64,000 bases of DNA, from the NCBI RefSeq assembly GCF_021390175.1, contig NZ_CP090004.1, positions 1 through 64,000 of the forward strand. The letters run 5' to 3'. Position numbers and translations under genes: made by a program. Of this stretch, positions 16,980 to 25,388 are shown in pieces (position 1 is the stretch's first letter; every line of letters begins with the position of its first letter). Origin of the DNA: Flagellimonas sp. HMM57 (GTDB lineage Bacteria > Bacteroidota > Bacteroidia > Flavobacteriales > Flavobacteriaceae). The notes under the pieces were generated by a model, which ran no database searches, was not told the DNA's origin, and saw only the letters and a list, made by a program, of their open reading frames with translations.

Positions 16980-17387
16980 ATGAATAAATTAACCATTTTA
17001 TTACTGATTGTTTTGACCTCTTGTGCTACAATAACTAAGGTCAACTCTTTAGCTGATAGTAAAATGAATGAACTGCTCGGAAAAAAGATAGAAATTTTAG
17101 GAACAGCTGTCAATACGAAATTAGGAGCAATGCTAGTTACAGAAGATGGTTCTATATGGATCAACGGAAAGCAAGAGTGGCCTAGAGGTTATTATTATGG
17201 TGATGACAACGGGAAGAAACTAAAAGTTACTGGGACTGTTATCAAAAAATATGACTTACCGGTTGTTATACAAAAAGAAGGTGAATTGCCTAAATCAGGA
17301 ATACCTGTCCCAGAAGGAACAGATATAAAAGAAGCAAGTCGTAGATACCTTCTCAAAAATGCAAAATGGAAAATTACAGTAGATTAA
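16980..17387 (+). CDS. Small lipoprotein, OB-fold-like (cassette 7)
   Basis: A 135-aa lipoprotein with signal MNKLTILLLIVLTSC (lipid-modified Cys at about residue 15). The mature part has GKKIEILGTAVNTKLGAMLVTEDGSIWINGKQEW and KKLKVTGTVIKKYDLP, a strand pattern like small OB-fold stress proteins. I cannot name a family with confidence. It sits between attC6 and the unusually short attC7. Confidence 0.6.
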   Translation: MNKLTILLLIVLTSCATITKVNSLADSKMNELLGKKIEILGTAVNTKLGAMLVTEDGSIWINGKQEWPRGYYYGDDNGKKLKVTGTVIKKYDLPVVIQKEGELPKSGIPVPEGTDIKEASRRYLLKNAKWKITVD

Positions 17388-17395
17388 AACGATTT

Positions 17396-17447
17396 GCTAA
17401 CACTGTGTAAAAATGCATTAAAGCGCATTTTACATTAATCGTTGTGC
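17396..17447. repeat. attC7, minimal 52-base site
   Basis: Left box GCTAAC, right box GTTGTGC, with a short stem (TGTAAAAATGC pairing with GCATTTTACA). It lacks the variable central part of the other sites and is near the lower size limit known for attC. Confidence 0.75.
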
Positions 17448-17480
17448 TTAATTTGGCGTAATATTTGTTGAATAAATAGA

Positions 17481-17754
17481 ATGACAAAAACAATTTCATT
17501 TGTTCTATTTTTTTTTAACTTTTTATGCTGCAATTGGACAAAATAATTCAATAAAGCAGTCGGATTTAATTGGATGCTGGAAATACTATCCTGAAGAAAG
17601 TAAGTTTTTTACTGATATGATTGTTTACAGGCCTTGTGACAATAAATCTTTTCCTAACAAGTGGACAATGAGAGCTAGGTTCAAAATGAATTTAGTTAGA
17701 GAATACAAAATCATACGATTAGAAAAAGGACTACTTGGAGTTAAGACTAATTGA
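17481..17754 (+). pseudogene. Small secreted lipocalin-like protein, apparently frameshifted (cassette 8)
   Basis: The ATG at 17481 opens a signal-peptide-like start (MTKTISFVLFFF) that stops after about 22 residues. Another frame, joined at the run of T residues near 17510-17516, continues LTFYAAIGQNNSIKQSDLIGCWKY and runs to 17754. The two halves together make a normal secreted protein, so a one-base change in the T run is likely, either a real mutation or a sequencing error. SDLIGCWKYYPEE resembles the start of small lipocalin-like proteins, and the end (GLLGVKTN) looks short, so the 3' part may also be lost. Confidence 0.5.
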
Positions 17755-17768
17755 AATAAAAAAACTAC

Positions 17769-17902
17769 GTACAACAACGTCTATAATTAAGCTTTCCCTT
17801 CTACCCTACTTGAAAATTCATAACTTTAAATAACAGCTGGATTCCGAACTTGGAAAATCCCAATGGATTTGCCAAGCCAAAATCATAGCCCAACCATTGG
17901 CA
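17769..17902. repeat. attC8
   Basis: Left box GTACAAC, right box ATTGGCA (degenerate). Outer arms CTATAATTAAGCTT and CAAAATCATAG pair imperfectly; the inner GGATTCCGAACTTGG stem relates it to the attC3 subtype. Confidence 0.7.
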
Positions 17903-17933
17903 ATAATTTAACTCAAAATCATAGATTGATAGT

Positions 17934-18776
17934 ATGAAAACATTTTTAACTGTATTTTTTTGTTTCCTAGTCTTTACAGGATGTAAAAAAACTAAAGAAA
18001 TAGAGGAGAAAAAGCAATCTAATCCCAAGGTCTCAATTTTAGGTGTATTTCATTTTGCAGGAACGTCAGATTTCTCTTCGGTGGAATTTGAAAGCCTTGA
18101 GTCCGAAAAGAGACAACAAGAAATCAAAGAGATTGTAAAAAAACTTAAAGAATTTAGACCGACTAAAGTTATGCTTGAATTTCCAGCCTCTGATTCCCAA
18201 TATTTGGATAGTTTATATACAGAAACCTTAAACGGGAATCACGATTATACCATTAACGAAATAGAGCAATTAGGCTTTAGATTAGCAAAAGAACTGAATC
18301 ATAGCAAGGTTTATTCCATAGACCATAGACTTGATTTGCCGTTTGAAAAACTTATAGAGTTTGCGGAAAAAAATGATAACGAAAGACTTGAGAAAATGAT
18401 TGCTTCCGTAGAAAAACAGGATAAAAAAGAATCGGACTTCTTAGAAAGAAACTCAATACTAGATTACCTTATCTATCGTAACTCAAATGAAGAAGATATT
18501 AGAAACAAGGACCAGTACTTGAATAAGACAGCGAAATTTGTTAACGATTCAAGCTATATTGGAGCTAAGTTTGTATCGAAATGGTGGGAGCGAAATATTT
18601 ACATGATGACTAATATAGACAAGTGGATTACCTCGAATGACAGGGTTTTGGTCATAGTGGGGGCCGCCCACAGGGCAGTACTAAAAGATTTTTATGAAGA
18701 CAGAACAGACGTTGAGTATGTGGAAATAACGAATTTTTTAAAAAATAAAACTACTATCAACAATGACTATAAGTAA
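17934..18776 (+). CDS. DUF5694-like lipoprotein (cassette 9)
   Basis: A 280-aa lipoprotein (lipobox FLVFTGC at about residue 15). The mature domain starts VSILGVFHFAGTSD and contains EFRPTKVMLEFPASDS, KVYSIDHRLDLPF and, near the end, DRVLVIVGAAHRAVLKDF. This pattern is shared by DUF5694 and, more distantly, TraB/TIKI-type proteins, where the GxxH and E positions form a metalloprotease-like site. Activity is not established. The last residues TTINNDYK are read from the attC9 left arm. Confidence 0.68.
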   Translation: MKTFLTVFFCFLVFTGCKKTKEIEEKKQSNPKVSILGVFHFAGTSDFSSVEFESLESEKRQQEIKEIVKKLKEFRPTKVMLEFPASDSQYLDSLYTETLNGNHDYTINEIEQLGFRLAKELNHSKVYSIDHRLDLPFEKLIEFAEKNDNERLEKMIASVEKQDKKESDFLERNSILDYLIYRNSNEEDIRNKDQYLNKTAKFVNDSSYIGAKFVSKWWERNIYMMTNIDKWITSNDRVLVIVGAAHRAVLKDFYEDRTDVEYVEITNFLKNKTTINNDYK

Positions 18777-18885
18777 TTGTTTTTTCTCGCCCACTTCTGA
18801 AAACCCTTGCGGATTTTCAGTTTGGTGTGTACTTGCAAAGTTAAGTACCAAACCACGCAACTATTAATAGCCGAGACCATTGTGA
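18755..18885. repeat. attC9
   Basis: Left box TATCAAC, right box ATTGTGA. Same subtype as attC1 and attC2, with the CTTGCGGATTTTCAG core; the preceding gene ends within it. Confidence 0.82.
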
Positions 18886-18914
18886 GTAACTTTAAAAAAA
18901 TCACCTAACCATTA

Positions 18915-19475
18915 ATGAGTAAAATACTTAGAGAACATATAGAGAAAATCATCTCATTGACAGATGAAGAGTTTGAGTTTGTTCTATCTCATTTTAGTCT
19001 GAAAAGATTTTTGAAACACCAATTCCTTATACAAGAAGGAGATTCTGTAAATAATGACTTTTTTATACTAAATGGACTTTTAAAAGCTTCACATAGAAAT
19101 GAAGAAAACAAAGAACATATTTTACAATTCGCAACAGAAAAATCCTGGATAACTGACCCTCAAGCATATAACAATCAAACAATAGCGACATTAAACATTC
19201 AATGTCTAGAGGACGGAAATAGTTTATTTATTACATTGGAAAACAGAGAAAAATTGTGTAATAGTTTGCATAAAATGGAATCCTTCTTTAGAAAAAAAGC
19301 GACAAAAGAACACATCTTATTACAAAGAAGAATTTTATGCTTGATAAGTAATAATGCAAAAAACCGTTACGAAGATTTACTCAAACAATATCCATCTCTA
19401 ATTCAACGAGTCCCAAAGACAATGATTGCTTCATATCTTGGAGTTTCAAGAGAAACCCTAAGTAGGCTAGTGTGA
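18915..19475 (+). CDS. Crp/Fnr-family transcriptional regulator (cassette 10, gene 1)
   Basis: A 186-aa regulator. The N-terminal cyclic-nucleotide-binding-like beta barrel includes RFLKHQFLIQEGDSVNNDFFILNGLLKASH, and the C-terminal HTH includes PKTMIASYLGVSRETLSRLV. The barrel lacks a clear cAMP-binding arginine, and there is no Fnr cysteine cluster, so the ligand is unknown. A perfect TGTGA-N6-TCACA box overlaps its stop codon and lies upstream of the aldo/keto reductase gene. The natural reading is a regulator-target pair travelling in one cassette. Confidence 0.82.
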   Translation: MSKILREHIEKIISLTDEEFEFVLSHFSLKRFLKHQFLIQEGDSVNNDFFILNGLLKASHRNEENKEHILQFATEKSWITDPQAYNNQTIATLNIQCLEDGNSLFITLENREKLCNSLHKMESFFRKKATKEHILLQRRILCLISNNAKNRYEDLLKQYPSLIQRVPKTMIASYLGVSRETLSRLV

Positions 19476-19486
19476 CTTTTATCACA
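19471..19486. promoter_or_regulatory. CRP-type operator, perfect TGTGA-N6-TCACA
   Basis: TGTGACTTTTATCACA. The box overlaps the stop of the Crp-family gene (TGA at 19473-19475) and lies 73 bases before the aldo/keto reductase start. A -7-like CAAATTTG follows around 19530. Confidence 0.75.
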
Positions 19487-19559
19487 ATTTATCTGTGAGG
19501 TTTATCTTTTAACGCTTCCTTTTTTTCTTCCAAATTTGTTGTATTAAATACTATAACTA

Positions 19560-20558
19560 ATGGAATACCGAAATTTAGGAAAATCAGGATTAAAAGTACC
19601 ATTATTAAGCTTAGGCACAGGAACATTTGGAGGTACAAACGAATTCTTTCAACGCTGGGGTCAGACAGATGTAAAAGAAGCATCAAGGTTAATAGACATA
19701 TGTATAGAGAGAGGAGTCAATTTTTTTGATACAGCTAATGTTTATTCTCAAGGAGCATCCGAAGAAATTTTAGGAAAAGCCATTAAAGGAAAAAGAGAAA
19801 AAACAATTATTTCAACCAAAGGCTCGTTTGAAATGGGAAGTGGAATAAATGACAAAGGTTCTTCCCGTTCCCACATAATTCAAGCTTGTGAAGACAGTTT
19901 AAAACGTTTAAATACAGATTATGTAGACATTTACTTCATACACGGTTTTGATGTAAACACGCCTATAGAAGAAACACTAAGAACATTAAACACTTTAGTT
20001 TCAAGTGGAAAAGTAAGATATATAGGGTGTTCAAATTTTGCTTCTTGGCAATTAATGAAATCATTATCTATTTCAGAACGACATAACTTAGAAAAATATG
20101 TTATCTATCAAGGTTATTATTCACTTATTGGTCGTGATTATGAACAAGAATTAATGCCCCTTATAAAAGACCAAGAAATGGGGTTAATGGTTTGGAGCCC
20201 TTTAGGTTGGGGAAGATTGACTGGTAAAATTAGAAGAAATCAACCCATTTCAGAAGGAAGAATAAAATCTGGAGGAGATATTGGCTCACCTCCTGTTGAA
20301 AATGAATTTTTATATAATGTAGTAGATGTACTAGACAGCATTTCAAATGAAACAGGAAAAAGTATTCCGCAAATTGCTATCAATTGGTTAGCTCAAAACA
20401 AAACGGTTTCAAATATTGTAATTGGAGCTAGAAACGAAAAACAACTTATGGATAATTTAAATTCGGTTGAATGGAAATTATCTGTACAACAAATGAATGA
20501 TTTAAATACAGTTTCAAAACAAGCTCTTATTTATCCTCATTGGGTTGGAGAAAGATAA
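19560..20558 (+). CDS. Aldo/keto reductase (cassette 10, gene 2)
   Basis: A 332-aa NAD(P)H-dependent oxidoreductase with the (beta/alpha)8 AKR fold. The catalytic tetrad is visible: Asp and Tyr in FFDTANVYSQGASEE, Lys in IISTKGSF and His in YFIHGFD. Cofactor-binding blocks near the C-terminus are VIGARNEKQLMDNL and IAINWLAQNKTVSNI. Length is typical of the YajO/Tas-like group. Substrate unknown; a detoxification role against aldehydes would fit control by the adjacent Crp-type regulator through the TGTGA-N6-TCACA box. Confidence 0.9.
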   Translation: MEYRNLGKSGLKVPLLSLGTGTFGGTNEFFQRWGQTDVKEASRLIDICIERGVNFFDTANVYSQGASEEILGKAIKGKREKTIISTKGSFEMGSGINDKGSSRSHIIQACEDSLKRLNTDYVDIYFIHGFDVNTPIEETLRTLNTLVSSGKVRYIGCSNFASWQLMKSLSISERHNLEKYVIYQGYYSLIGRDYEQELMPLIKDQEMGLMVWSPLGWGRLTGKIRRNQPISEGRIKSGGDIGSPPVENEFLYNVVDVLDSISNETGKSIPQIAINWLAQNKTVSNIVIGARNEKQLMDNLNSVEWKLSVQQMNDLNTVSKQALIYPHWVGER

Positions 20559-20568
20559 AAAAAGCGAC

Positions 20569-20705
20569 AAACAACAACGTATAAAAATAATAAGGGGTTA
20601 AGTGTTAAACCAAAACATAGTGCTTTTTAATATATTTAGCTAAGTGCTAAATCGAAAAGAAAGTGCATTTTACCCCCATACTATTCTTATACAAACACGT
20701 TAGGA
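20569..20705. repeat. attC10
   Basis: Left end ACAACAAC, right box GTTAGGA. Outer arms GTATAAAAATAAT and ATTCTTATAC pair. Closes the Crp-AKR cassette. Confidence 0.8.
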
Positions 20706-20725
20706 ACAAGTTGAAGCAAATTAAT

Positions 20726-20743
20726 TTACCGAACGTTTGGTAA
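20726..20743. promoter_or_regulatory. TetR-type operator O1
   Basis: Palindrome TTACCGAACGTTTGGTAA with one mismatched pair, 27 bases before the TetR-family start. The same 18-base pattern recurs at 21352-21369. Confidence 0.8.
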
Positions 20744-20770
20744 TTAAATGTTTCTACCTATATTTGCACT

Positions 20771-21334
20771 ATGAGGCCACAAAAAGTATTAGATATTGAA
20801 ATCTTAAAAGGGTTGACTAAAGTTTTTCGTTCTAAAGGATATGAAGGGGCAAGCTTAAAAGAATTATCTGAAGCAACAGGTCTAAAAAAAGCTAGTCTGT
20901 ATCACAGATTCCCAAATGGAAAGCAAGAAATGGCTGATGCCGTTTTAAATCATTTAGGCGAATGGATTATCAATAATGTGTTTCAGTCTCTTTTGGATGA
21001 TGATATTGAGCCTCAAATAAGATTAAAAAATGGGTTATCAGAAATTCGTACTTTGTATAATGACGGAAAAGAAACCTGCATTTTTCGGGCTCTATCTATG
21101 CAAACAGGTATTGAACTATTTGAGGAACAAATAAAAAAGGGAATGAACGAATGGCTTTCCACTTTTAAGGAAATTGGAATGGCGTTTCAGTTAAATCACA
21201 AAGAAGCAGAACAAAAAGCTTTACAAGTGTTAATTGAAATTCAAGGTAGTTTAATAGTGACTAAAGGAATAGGAGATATTTCAATTTTCGAAAACACGAT
21301 AAAAAATATTGAGCACAAATATATTAATGAATAA
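20771..21334 (+). CDS. TetR/AcrR-family repressor (cassette 11, gene 1)
   Basis: A 187-aa repressor. The N-terminal HTH has VFRSKGYEGASLKELSEATGLKKASLYHRFPNGKQEM, a classic TetR motif. The C-terminal ligand/dimer domain (residues about 60-187) resembles the YxaF/LmrA group. It is flanked by two copies of the operator TTACCGAAYGTTYGGTAA, one before its own start and one before the next gene, so it likely represses itself and the enzyme genes. It travels with the two following genes between attC10 and attC11. Confidence 0.88.
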   Translation: MRPQKVLDIEILKGLTKVFRSKGYEGASLKELSEATGLKKASLYHRFPNGKQEMADAVLNHLGEWIINNVFQSLLDDDIEPQIRLKNGLSEIRTLYNDGKETCIFRALSMQTGIELFEEQIKKGMNEWLSTFKEIGMAFQLNHKEAEQKALQVLIEIQGSLIVTKGIGDISIFENTIKNIEHKYINE

Positions 21335-21351
21335 AAATTTATTTATAAATT

Positions 21352-21369
21352 TTACCGAATGTTCGGTAA
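21352..21369. promoter_or_regulatory. TetR-type operator O2
   Basis: Palindrome TTACCGAATGTTCGGTAA, perfect except for the central TG, 14 bases before the preferred ATG at 21383 of the next gene. It also overlaps an alternative start at 21359. Confidence 0.8.
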
Positions 21370-21382
21370 TAAAATTTCAATC

Positions 21383-21790
21383 ATGAAAAAATACCCACTA
21401 CCACCTTTCAACAAAGAAACAGCTGAACAAAAAGTTCAAATGGCGGAAGACGCATGGAATAGCAAAGACCCTATAACTGTGTCTATGGCATATACTGAAG
21501 ATACAGAATGGCGTAATCGAAATCAATTTATTAATGGCCGGCAAGAAGTACAAGAATTTTTAAAAAACAAGTGGCAAAATGAATTAGACTACAAACTTCA
21601 AAAAGAGTTATGGGCTTTTATCGATAATAAAATTGCCGTAAGATTTGAATACGAGTATAAAAACAAAGATGGTATATGGTATAGGGCTTATGGTAATGAA
21701 AATTGGGAATTTGATGAAAACGGATTAATGCAAAAGCGCTACGCAAGCATTAACGACCTAGAAATAAAAGAATCTGAACGAAAACTTTAA
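21383..21790 (+). CDS. DUF1348 / NTF2-like protein (cassette 11, gene 2)
   Basis: About 135 aa with the SnoaL/NTF2-like cone fold of DUF1348: [37 protein letters not shown], then [12 protein letters not shown], and [34 protein letters not shown]. This is close to the full family length. Members are often encoded with TetR regulators and hydrolases and may bind a small hydrophobic ligand; activity is unknown. The ATG at 21383 is preferred, since an upstream start at 21359 lies in the operator. Confidence 0.85.
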   Translation: MKKYPLPPFNKETAEQKVQMAEDAWNSKDPITVSMAYTEDTEWRNRNQFINGRQEVQEFLKNKWQNELDYKLQKELWAFIDNKIAVRFEYEYKNKDGIWYRAYGNENWEFDENGLMQKRYASINDLEIKESERKL

Positions 21791-21802
21791 ATACATATTA
21801 CA

Positions 21803-22774
21803 ATGAAAAAATTTAAACTTATTTATCTATTTACCTTGATGCTAATAATATCCTGTAAAGAAAAACCGAGCACATTAAAGGACGAAAACGCACACTCAAA
21901 CCAAAAGCAAACAAATCCAGTTTACTACAAAACATTAAGTGTTGATGGTGTTAAAGTAGCTTATAGAGAAGCTGGAGATAGTAAAAACCCAACATTAGTT
22001 CTTCTGCATGGCTTTCCATCGTCTTCTCATCAATATAGAAAAGTATTGAATCAGCTTTCTAATGAGTTTCATCTAATAGCACCAGATTATCCTGGTTTTG
22101 GAAATAGTGATTTTCCTTCTGCAAAAGATTATGAATATACTTTTGACAATATTGCTGAAACCATAAATTCGTTTTTAGAATTAAAAGAAATCAATGCCTA
22201 TGCCTTAATGATTCAGGATTATGGTGCGCCAATAGGTTTTAGGATAGCTACCGCATATCCAGAAAGAGTAACTGCCATTATTAATCAAAATGGTAATGCC
22301 TATGAAGAAGGACTTGGAGAAGCTTGGAAGGGCATTAGAGATTTTTGGGCCAATAGAAATGAGCAAACAGAAAATGCACTGTTGCCAGTTTTCTCTTTAG
22401 AAAGCTTAAAATGGCAATATACACATGGTACCAGAAACCCTGAAAATGTAAATCCTGACACATGGCATTTGGATTATTTAAGACTATCTAGACCCAACGC
22501 TCATGCTGTAAACTTTGATTTGTTCTATGATTACCAAAACAACTTAAAATTATATCCAAAATGGCAACAGTATTTAAGAGATAATCAACCACCTCTATTG
22601 ATTGTTTGGGGCAAGAACGATGCATTCTTTCCCGAAAGTGGTGCAGAAGCTTTTAAACAAGATGTAAAAAATATAGATTATAATATTTATAATACGGGAC
22701 ATTTTGCTTTAGAAGAAGATGGAAATGAAATTATCAATAAAATAAGAACATTCATGAAGAAAGTATCAAAATAG
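21803..22774 (+). CDS. Alpha/beta hydrolase lipoprotein, dehalogenase/epoxide-hydrolase-like (cassette 11, gene 3)
   Basis: A 323-aa lipoprotein (lipobox LMLIISC, Cys at about 18). The alpha/beta-hydrolase core has LVLLHGFPSSSHQYRKVL (oxyanion HGFP), APDYPGFGNSD and the nucleophile position D139 in ALMIQDYGAPIGFR. An acidic residue lies near DAFFPE, and the catalytic His is in NTGHFALEEDG. An Asp nucleophile is typical of haloalkane dehalogenase/epoxide hydrolase-type enzymes rather than esterases. It lies 12 bases after the DUF1348 gene, in the TetR-controlled operon. The substrate is probably a small xenobiotic or signalling molecule; this is inference. Confidence 0.85.
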   Translation: MKKFKLIYLFTLMLIISCKEKPSTLKDENAHSNQKQTNPVYYKTLSVDGVKVAYREAGDSKNPTLVLLHGFPSSSHQYRKVLNQLSNEFHLIAPDYPGFGNSDFPSAKDYEYTFDNIAETINSFLELKEINAYALMIQDYGAPIGFRIATAYPERVTAIINQNGNAYEEGLGEAWKGIRDFWANRNEQTENALLPVFSLESLKWQYTHGTRNPENVNPDTWHLDYLRLSRPNAHAVNFDLFYDYQNNLKLYPKWQQYLRDNQPPLLIVWGKNDAFFPESGAEAFKQDVKNIDYNIYNTGHFALEEDGNEIINKIRTFMKKVSK

Positions 22775-22782
22775 CCAGTTGC

Positions 22783-22910
22783 TAATAACGTGTATAAGTA
22801 ATAGCGATTTGAGTTCAAACTCAGGTCGCTATTCTATTTTGTTTTGTAAATTACTTTCCAAAAAGTAGCACATATAAAGTCGCTACAACTCATATACAAA
22901 TACGTTGCCA
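22783..22910. repeat. attC11
   Basis: Left box CTAATAAC, right box GTTGCCA. Arms GTGTATAAGTAATAGCG and CGCTACAACTCATATAC pair. Closes the TetR cassette. Confidence 0.8.
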
Positions 22911-22945
22911 GCAATTTGAAAAAACCTTTGGACTAATAGAAAAAT

Positions 22946-23737
22946 TTGAAAAACAGGACAAGTATAAATAAATACCATCGACTTCCTATTCTTGACGGAT
23001 TAGAATTGCTAAATGCAAAATCTTGTACATTTGATTTCCCGTTTCACTCTCACGACACATTCAATATTTCATTAATTCTAAAAAACACTTTTAATACTAA
23101 ACTTACAGATAGATTTTTAAAAGCACCTGTTGGAACAATTTGCATTACTAATGCTAAAGAGGTTCACGCTACCCCTTGCGACAATCTTATTGGGAATTCA
23201 TTTTTTACATTCTATATCTCACCGGACGTAATTAAAAAACTAAACAATGGTCAAGATGTGTTCTTTAATGATAACATCATATATGAACAGAACATATTTA
23301 ATGAACTTTATCTTTTATCACTTAACTTCAACAAAAGCGATATTCAGTTTGAAAAAAGACTAAAATCAACATTAACCACATTGATTTCAAAATATTCATG
23401 CAACAAGGAAAATAGCTACGAAACAAAACAACTTTTTCAAAATTTTATCGATGATACATCTTTTGATACTTTCTCATTAAGCAAAACAGCTTCGCAATTT
23501 GGAATAAGTAAATACAAATTCATACGATTGTTCAAGCAAGAAACAGGACTTACACCTAATAACTTTATGCTTCTAAAAAAAATTGAGCAAAGTAAAAAAA
23601 TGTTGAAAAAAGGACATCCAATATTTGATGTTGCTATCGATTGTGGGTTTTACGACAATTCTCATTTCTATAAAAACTTTAAGCGATTCATTGGAGTTAA
23701 TCCATTGGAATTTCAGAATGCTTTTTTCGCTGTTTAA
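22946..23737 (+). CDS. AraC-family regulator with TTG start (cassette 12, gene 1)
   Basis: A 263-aa regulator. The N-terminal AraC_binding cupin has CTFDFPFHSHDTFNISLILKN, and two C-terminal HTH motifs follow: FSLSKTASQFGISKYKFIRLFKQETG and IFDVAIDCGFYDNSHFYKNFKRFIGVNP. It appears to start at TTG 22946: an in-frame stop lies just upstream, and the first internal ATG is near residue 207, too late for a working protein. It precedes the serine hydrolase in the same cassette, a likely target. Confidence 0.85.
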   Translation: MKNRTSINKYHRLPILDGLELLNAKSCTFDFPFHSHDTFNISLILKNTFNTKLTDRFLKAPVGTICITNAKEVHATPCDNLIGNSFFTFYISPDVIKKLNNGQDVFFNDNIIYEQNIFNELYLLSLNFNKSDIQFEKRLKSTLTTLISKYSCNKENSYETKQLFQNFIDDTSFDTFSLSKTASQFGISKYKFIRLFKQETGLTPNNFMLLKKIEQSKKMLKKGHPIFDVAIDCGFYDNSHFYKNFKRFIGVNPLEFQNAFFAV

Positions 23738-23801
23738 TGCAATATTTTACAATTAAAACGAATTTTAAATCTTCATTTTTGCTTACAGTAAAACCAAGAA
23801 A

Positions 23802-25196
23802 ATGAAAATTTATCTTTCAATACTATTTGCACTAATATCTACCATTATATTCTCACAAAAAAAGGAATATGGGATTGGAGATTTAGAAAACAAACTCGAT
23901 TCTTTAATTATAAAGACAATGGAATCCGAACATATTCCAGGAGCTTCCTTTATCATCGTAAAAGATGGAAAAACCTTACTCAAAAAAGGTTATGGATATA
24001 CAACTTTAGACAAAAATGCAAAAACTGTTAATCCTGATTCTACAATTTTCAGAATTGGTTCAATAACCAAGACATTTACCATAACAGCACTTCTTCAACT
24101 CAAAGACAAAAACTTAATTGACATACATAAAGATGTCAACCAGTATTTGAAATCTGTAAAAGTTCCAACTACATATAGCGAACCTGTTACAGCTTCACAC
24201 CTAATGACGCATAGTGCTGGGTTTGATGAATTAAGAGGCAGAGTTGTTTATGAAAAAGACCAACAAATATCATTAGAAACTTTTCTCGATGGTAAATTGA
24301 TACGATTAAGGAAACCTGGAATTGTTTCTGCTTATTCTACTTTCGGAATTGCACTTGCAGGATTGTTGGTAGAAGATATTAGTGGACTATCTCTTGAAGA
24401 ATATATGAAAAAGAACATTTGGCAACCTCTAGGTATGTCAATGACGAGTATAGAATTGCCAAAACATCAAAACAACAATTTATCAATAGGTTATGAATAT
24501 GAAAATGGAATCAACGTGCCACAGCCTTGGGAATGGTACCATACTTTTCCTGCTTCCTCAATTAATAGTACTACCGCAGATATGGGAAAGTATCTGCAAA
24601 TGCATCTTAATCTTGGTAAATTAAATAACACTAAAATTTTGAATACAGAAACAGCTTTGTCTATGCAAACACAACAACTCTCTGTAAATTCAGAAGTTTA
24701 CGGTTTTGGATATGGTTTCTACGAAAAAAATCAATTTGGACTAAAAGCATATAATCACGGAGGGGATATGTTGGGATATAGCTCATTTATCACATTAGTT
24801 CCCGAAATCAATTTAGGTATTTTTGTCGTTCATCATCACGAGAATACAAATTTGAGAGCCAAGGTTGTATCACAAGTTTTAGAGCATTTTGGCACTAATG
24901 ATGTAATCAATACCAATCCTGAAAGAATGCATAGCTATGTTTCCGATTTTGCAGGTACTTATAAATGGATGTCCAACTGCTATACTTGCCCAGATAGTGA
25001 CCAACAACCAACTTATGAAATTACTGCAAATGATGACAATACGCTTTCAGGTTTTGGTAGAAAATTTTATCAAGTAGAACCATTATTATTCAAAAGTTAC
25101 GATGGAAAAAGGATTATGGGGTTTTTACAAAATGAAAACGGGAAAATTAAATATATGTCTTTGGGAAATGTGAACGCATTTGAGAAAATGGAATAA
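23802..25196 (+). CDS. Serine beta-lactamase-like hydrolase (cassette 12, gene 2)
   Basis: A 464-aa secreted protein with signal MKIYLSILFALISTIIFSQ. Class C beta-lactamase/DD-peptidase fold motifs: S87-I-T-K90 in FRIGSITKTFT, a Tyr motif in SAYSTFGIALAG (Y-S-T rather than Y-x-N) and HGGDMLGY in place of KTG. The C-terminal 90 residues form an extra beta domain. Such proteins are commonly esterases or peptidases; beta-lactam hydrolysis should not be assumed. It is encoded behind the AraC-type gene, with a -7-like TCATTTTTGC in the gap. Confidence 0.85.
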   Translation: MKIYLSILFALISTIIFSQKKEYGIGDLENKLDSLIIKTMESEHIPGASFIIVKDGKTLLKKGYGYTTLDKNAKTVNPDSTIFRIGSITKTFTITALLQLKDKNLIDIHKDVNQYLKSVKVPTTYSEPVTASHLMTHSAGFDELRGRVVYEKDQQISLETFLDGKLIRLRKPGIVSAYSTFGIALAGLLVEDISGLSLEEYMKKNIWQPLGMSMTSIELPKHQNNNLSIGYEYENGINVPQPWEWYHTFPASSINSTTADMGKYLQMHLNLGKLNNTKILNTETALSMQTQQLSVNSEVYGFGYGFYEKNQFGLKAYNHGGDMLGYSSFITLVPEINLGIFVVHHHENTNLRAKVVSQVLEHFGTNDVINTNPERMHSYVSDFAGTYKWMSNCYTCPDSDQQPTYEITANDDNTLSGFGRKFYQVEPLLFKSYDGKRIMGFLQNENGKIKYMSLGNVNAFEKME

Positions 25197-25203
25197 AAAC
25201 TGT

Positions 25204-25382
25204 TGACAACAATGTATATAAAACATAGCTATTTAAGGTTTTTCGAAAGGCTTGTGCGTATTTGCTAAGTCCGCCAAATTTTTAAATTTGGCTTTTAGAA
25301 AAAAGATAAAAATTCGGCTCGGTGTTAACCCAAAAAGTAAGTGCTCATTTATACGCTACATTTCATATACTAACCGCTAGCA
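25204..25382. repeat. attC12
   Basis: Left box TTGACAAC, right box GCTAGCA (degenerate GTTAGCA). At about 179 bases it is the longest site. It holds an extra inner hairpin (GCCAAATTTTTAAATTTGGC) between arms TGTATATAAAACATAGC and GCTACATTTCATATAC. Confidence 0.78.
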
Positions 25383-25388
25383 ATCATT

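Noticed and set aside
23802..25196. Antibiotic-resistance beta-lactamase
   Set aside because: It has SxxK and HGG but lacks a typical Y-x-N and KTG; most such cassette proteins are esterases or peptidases.
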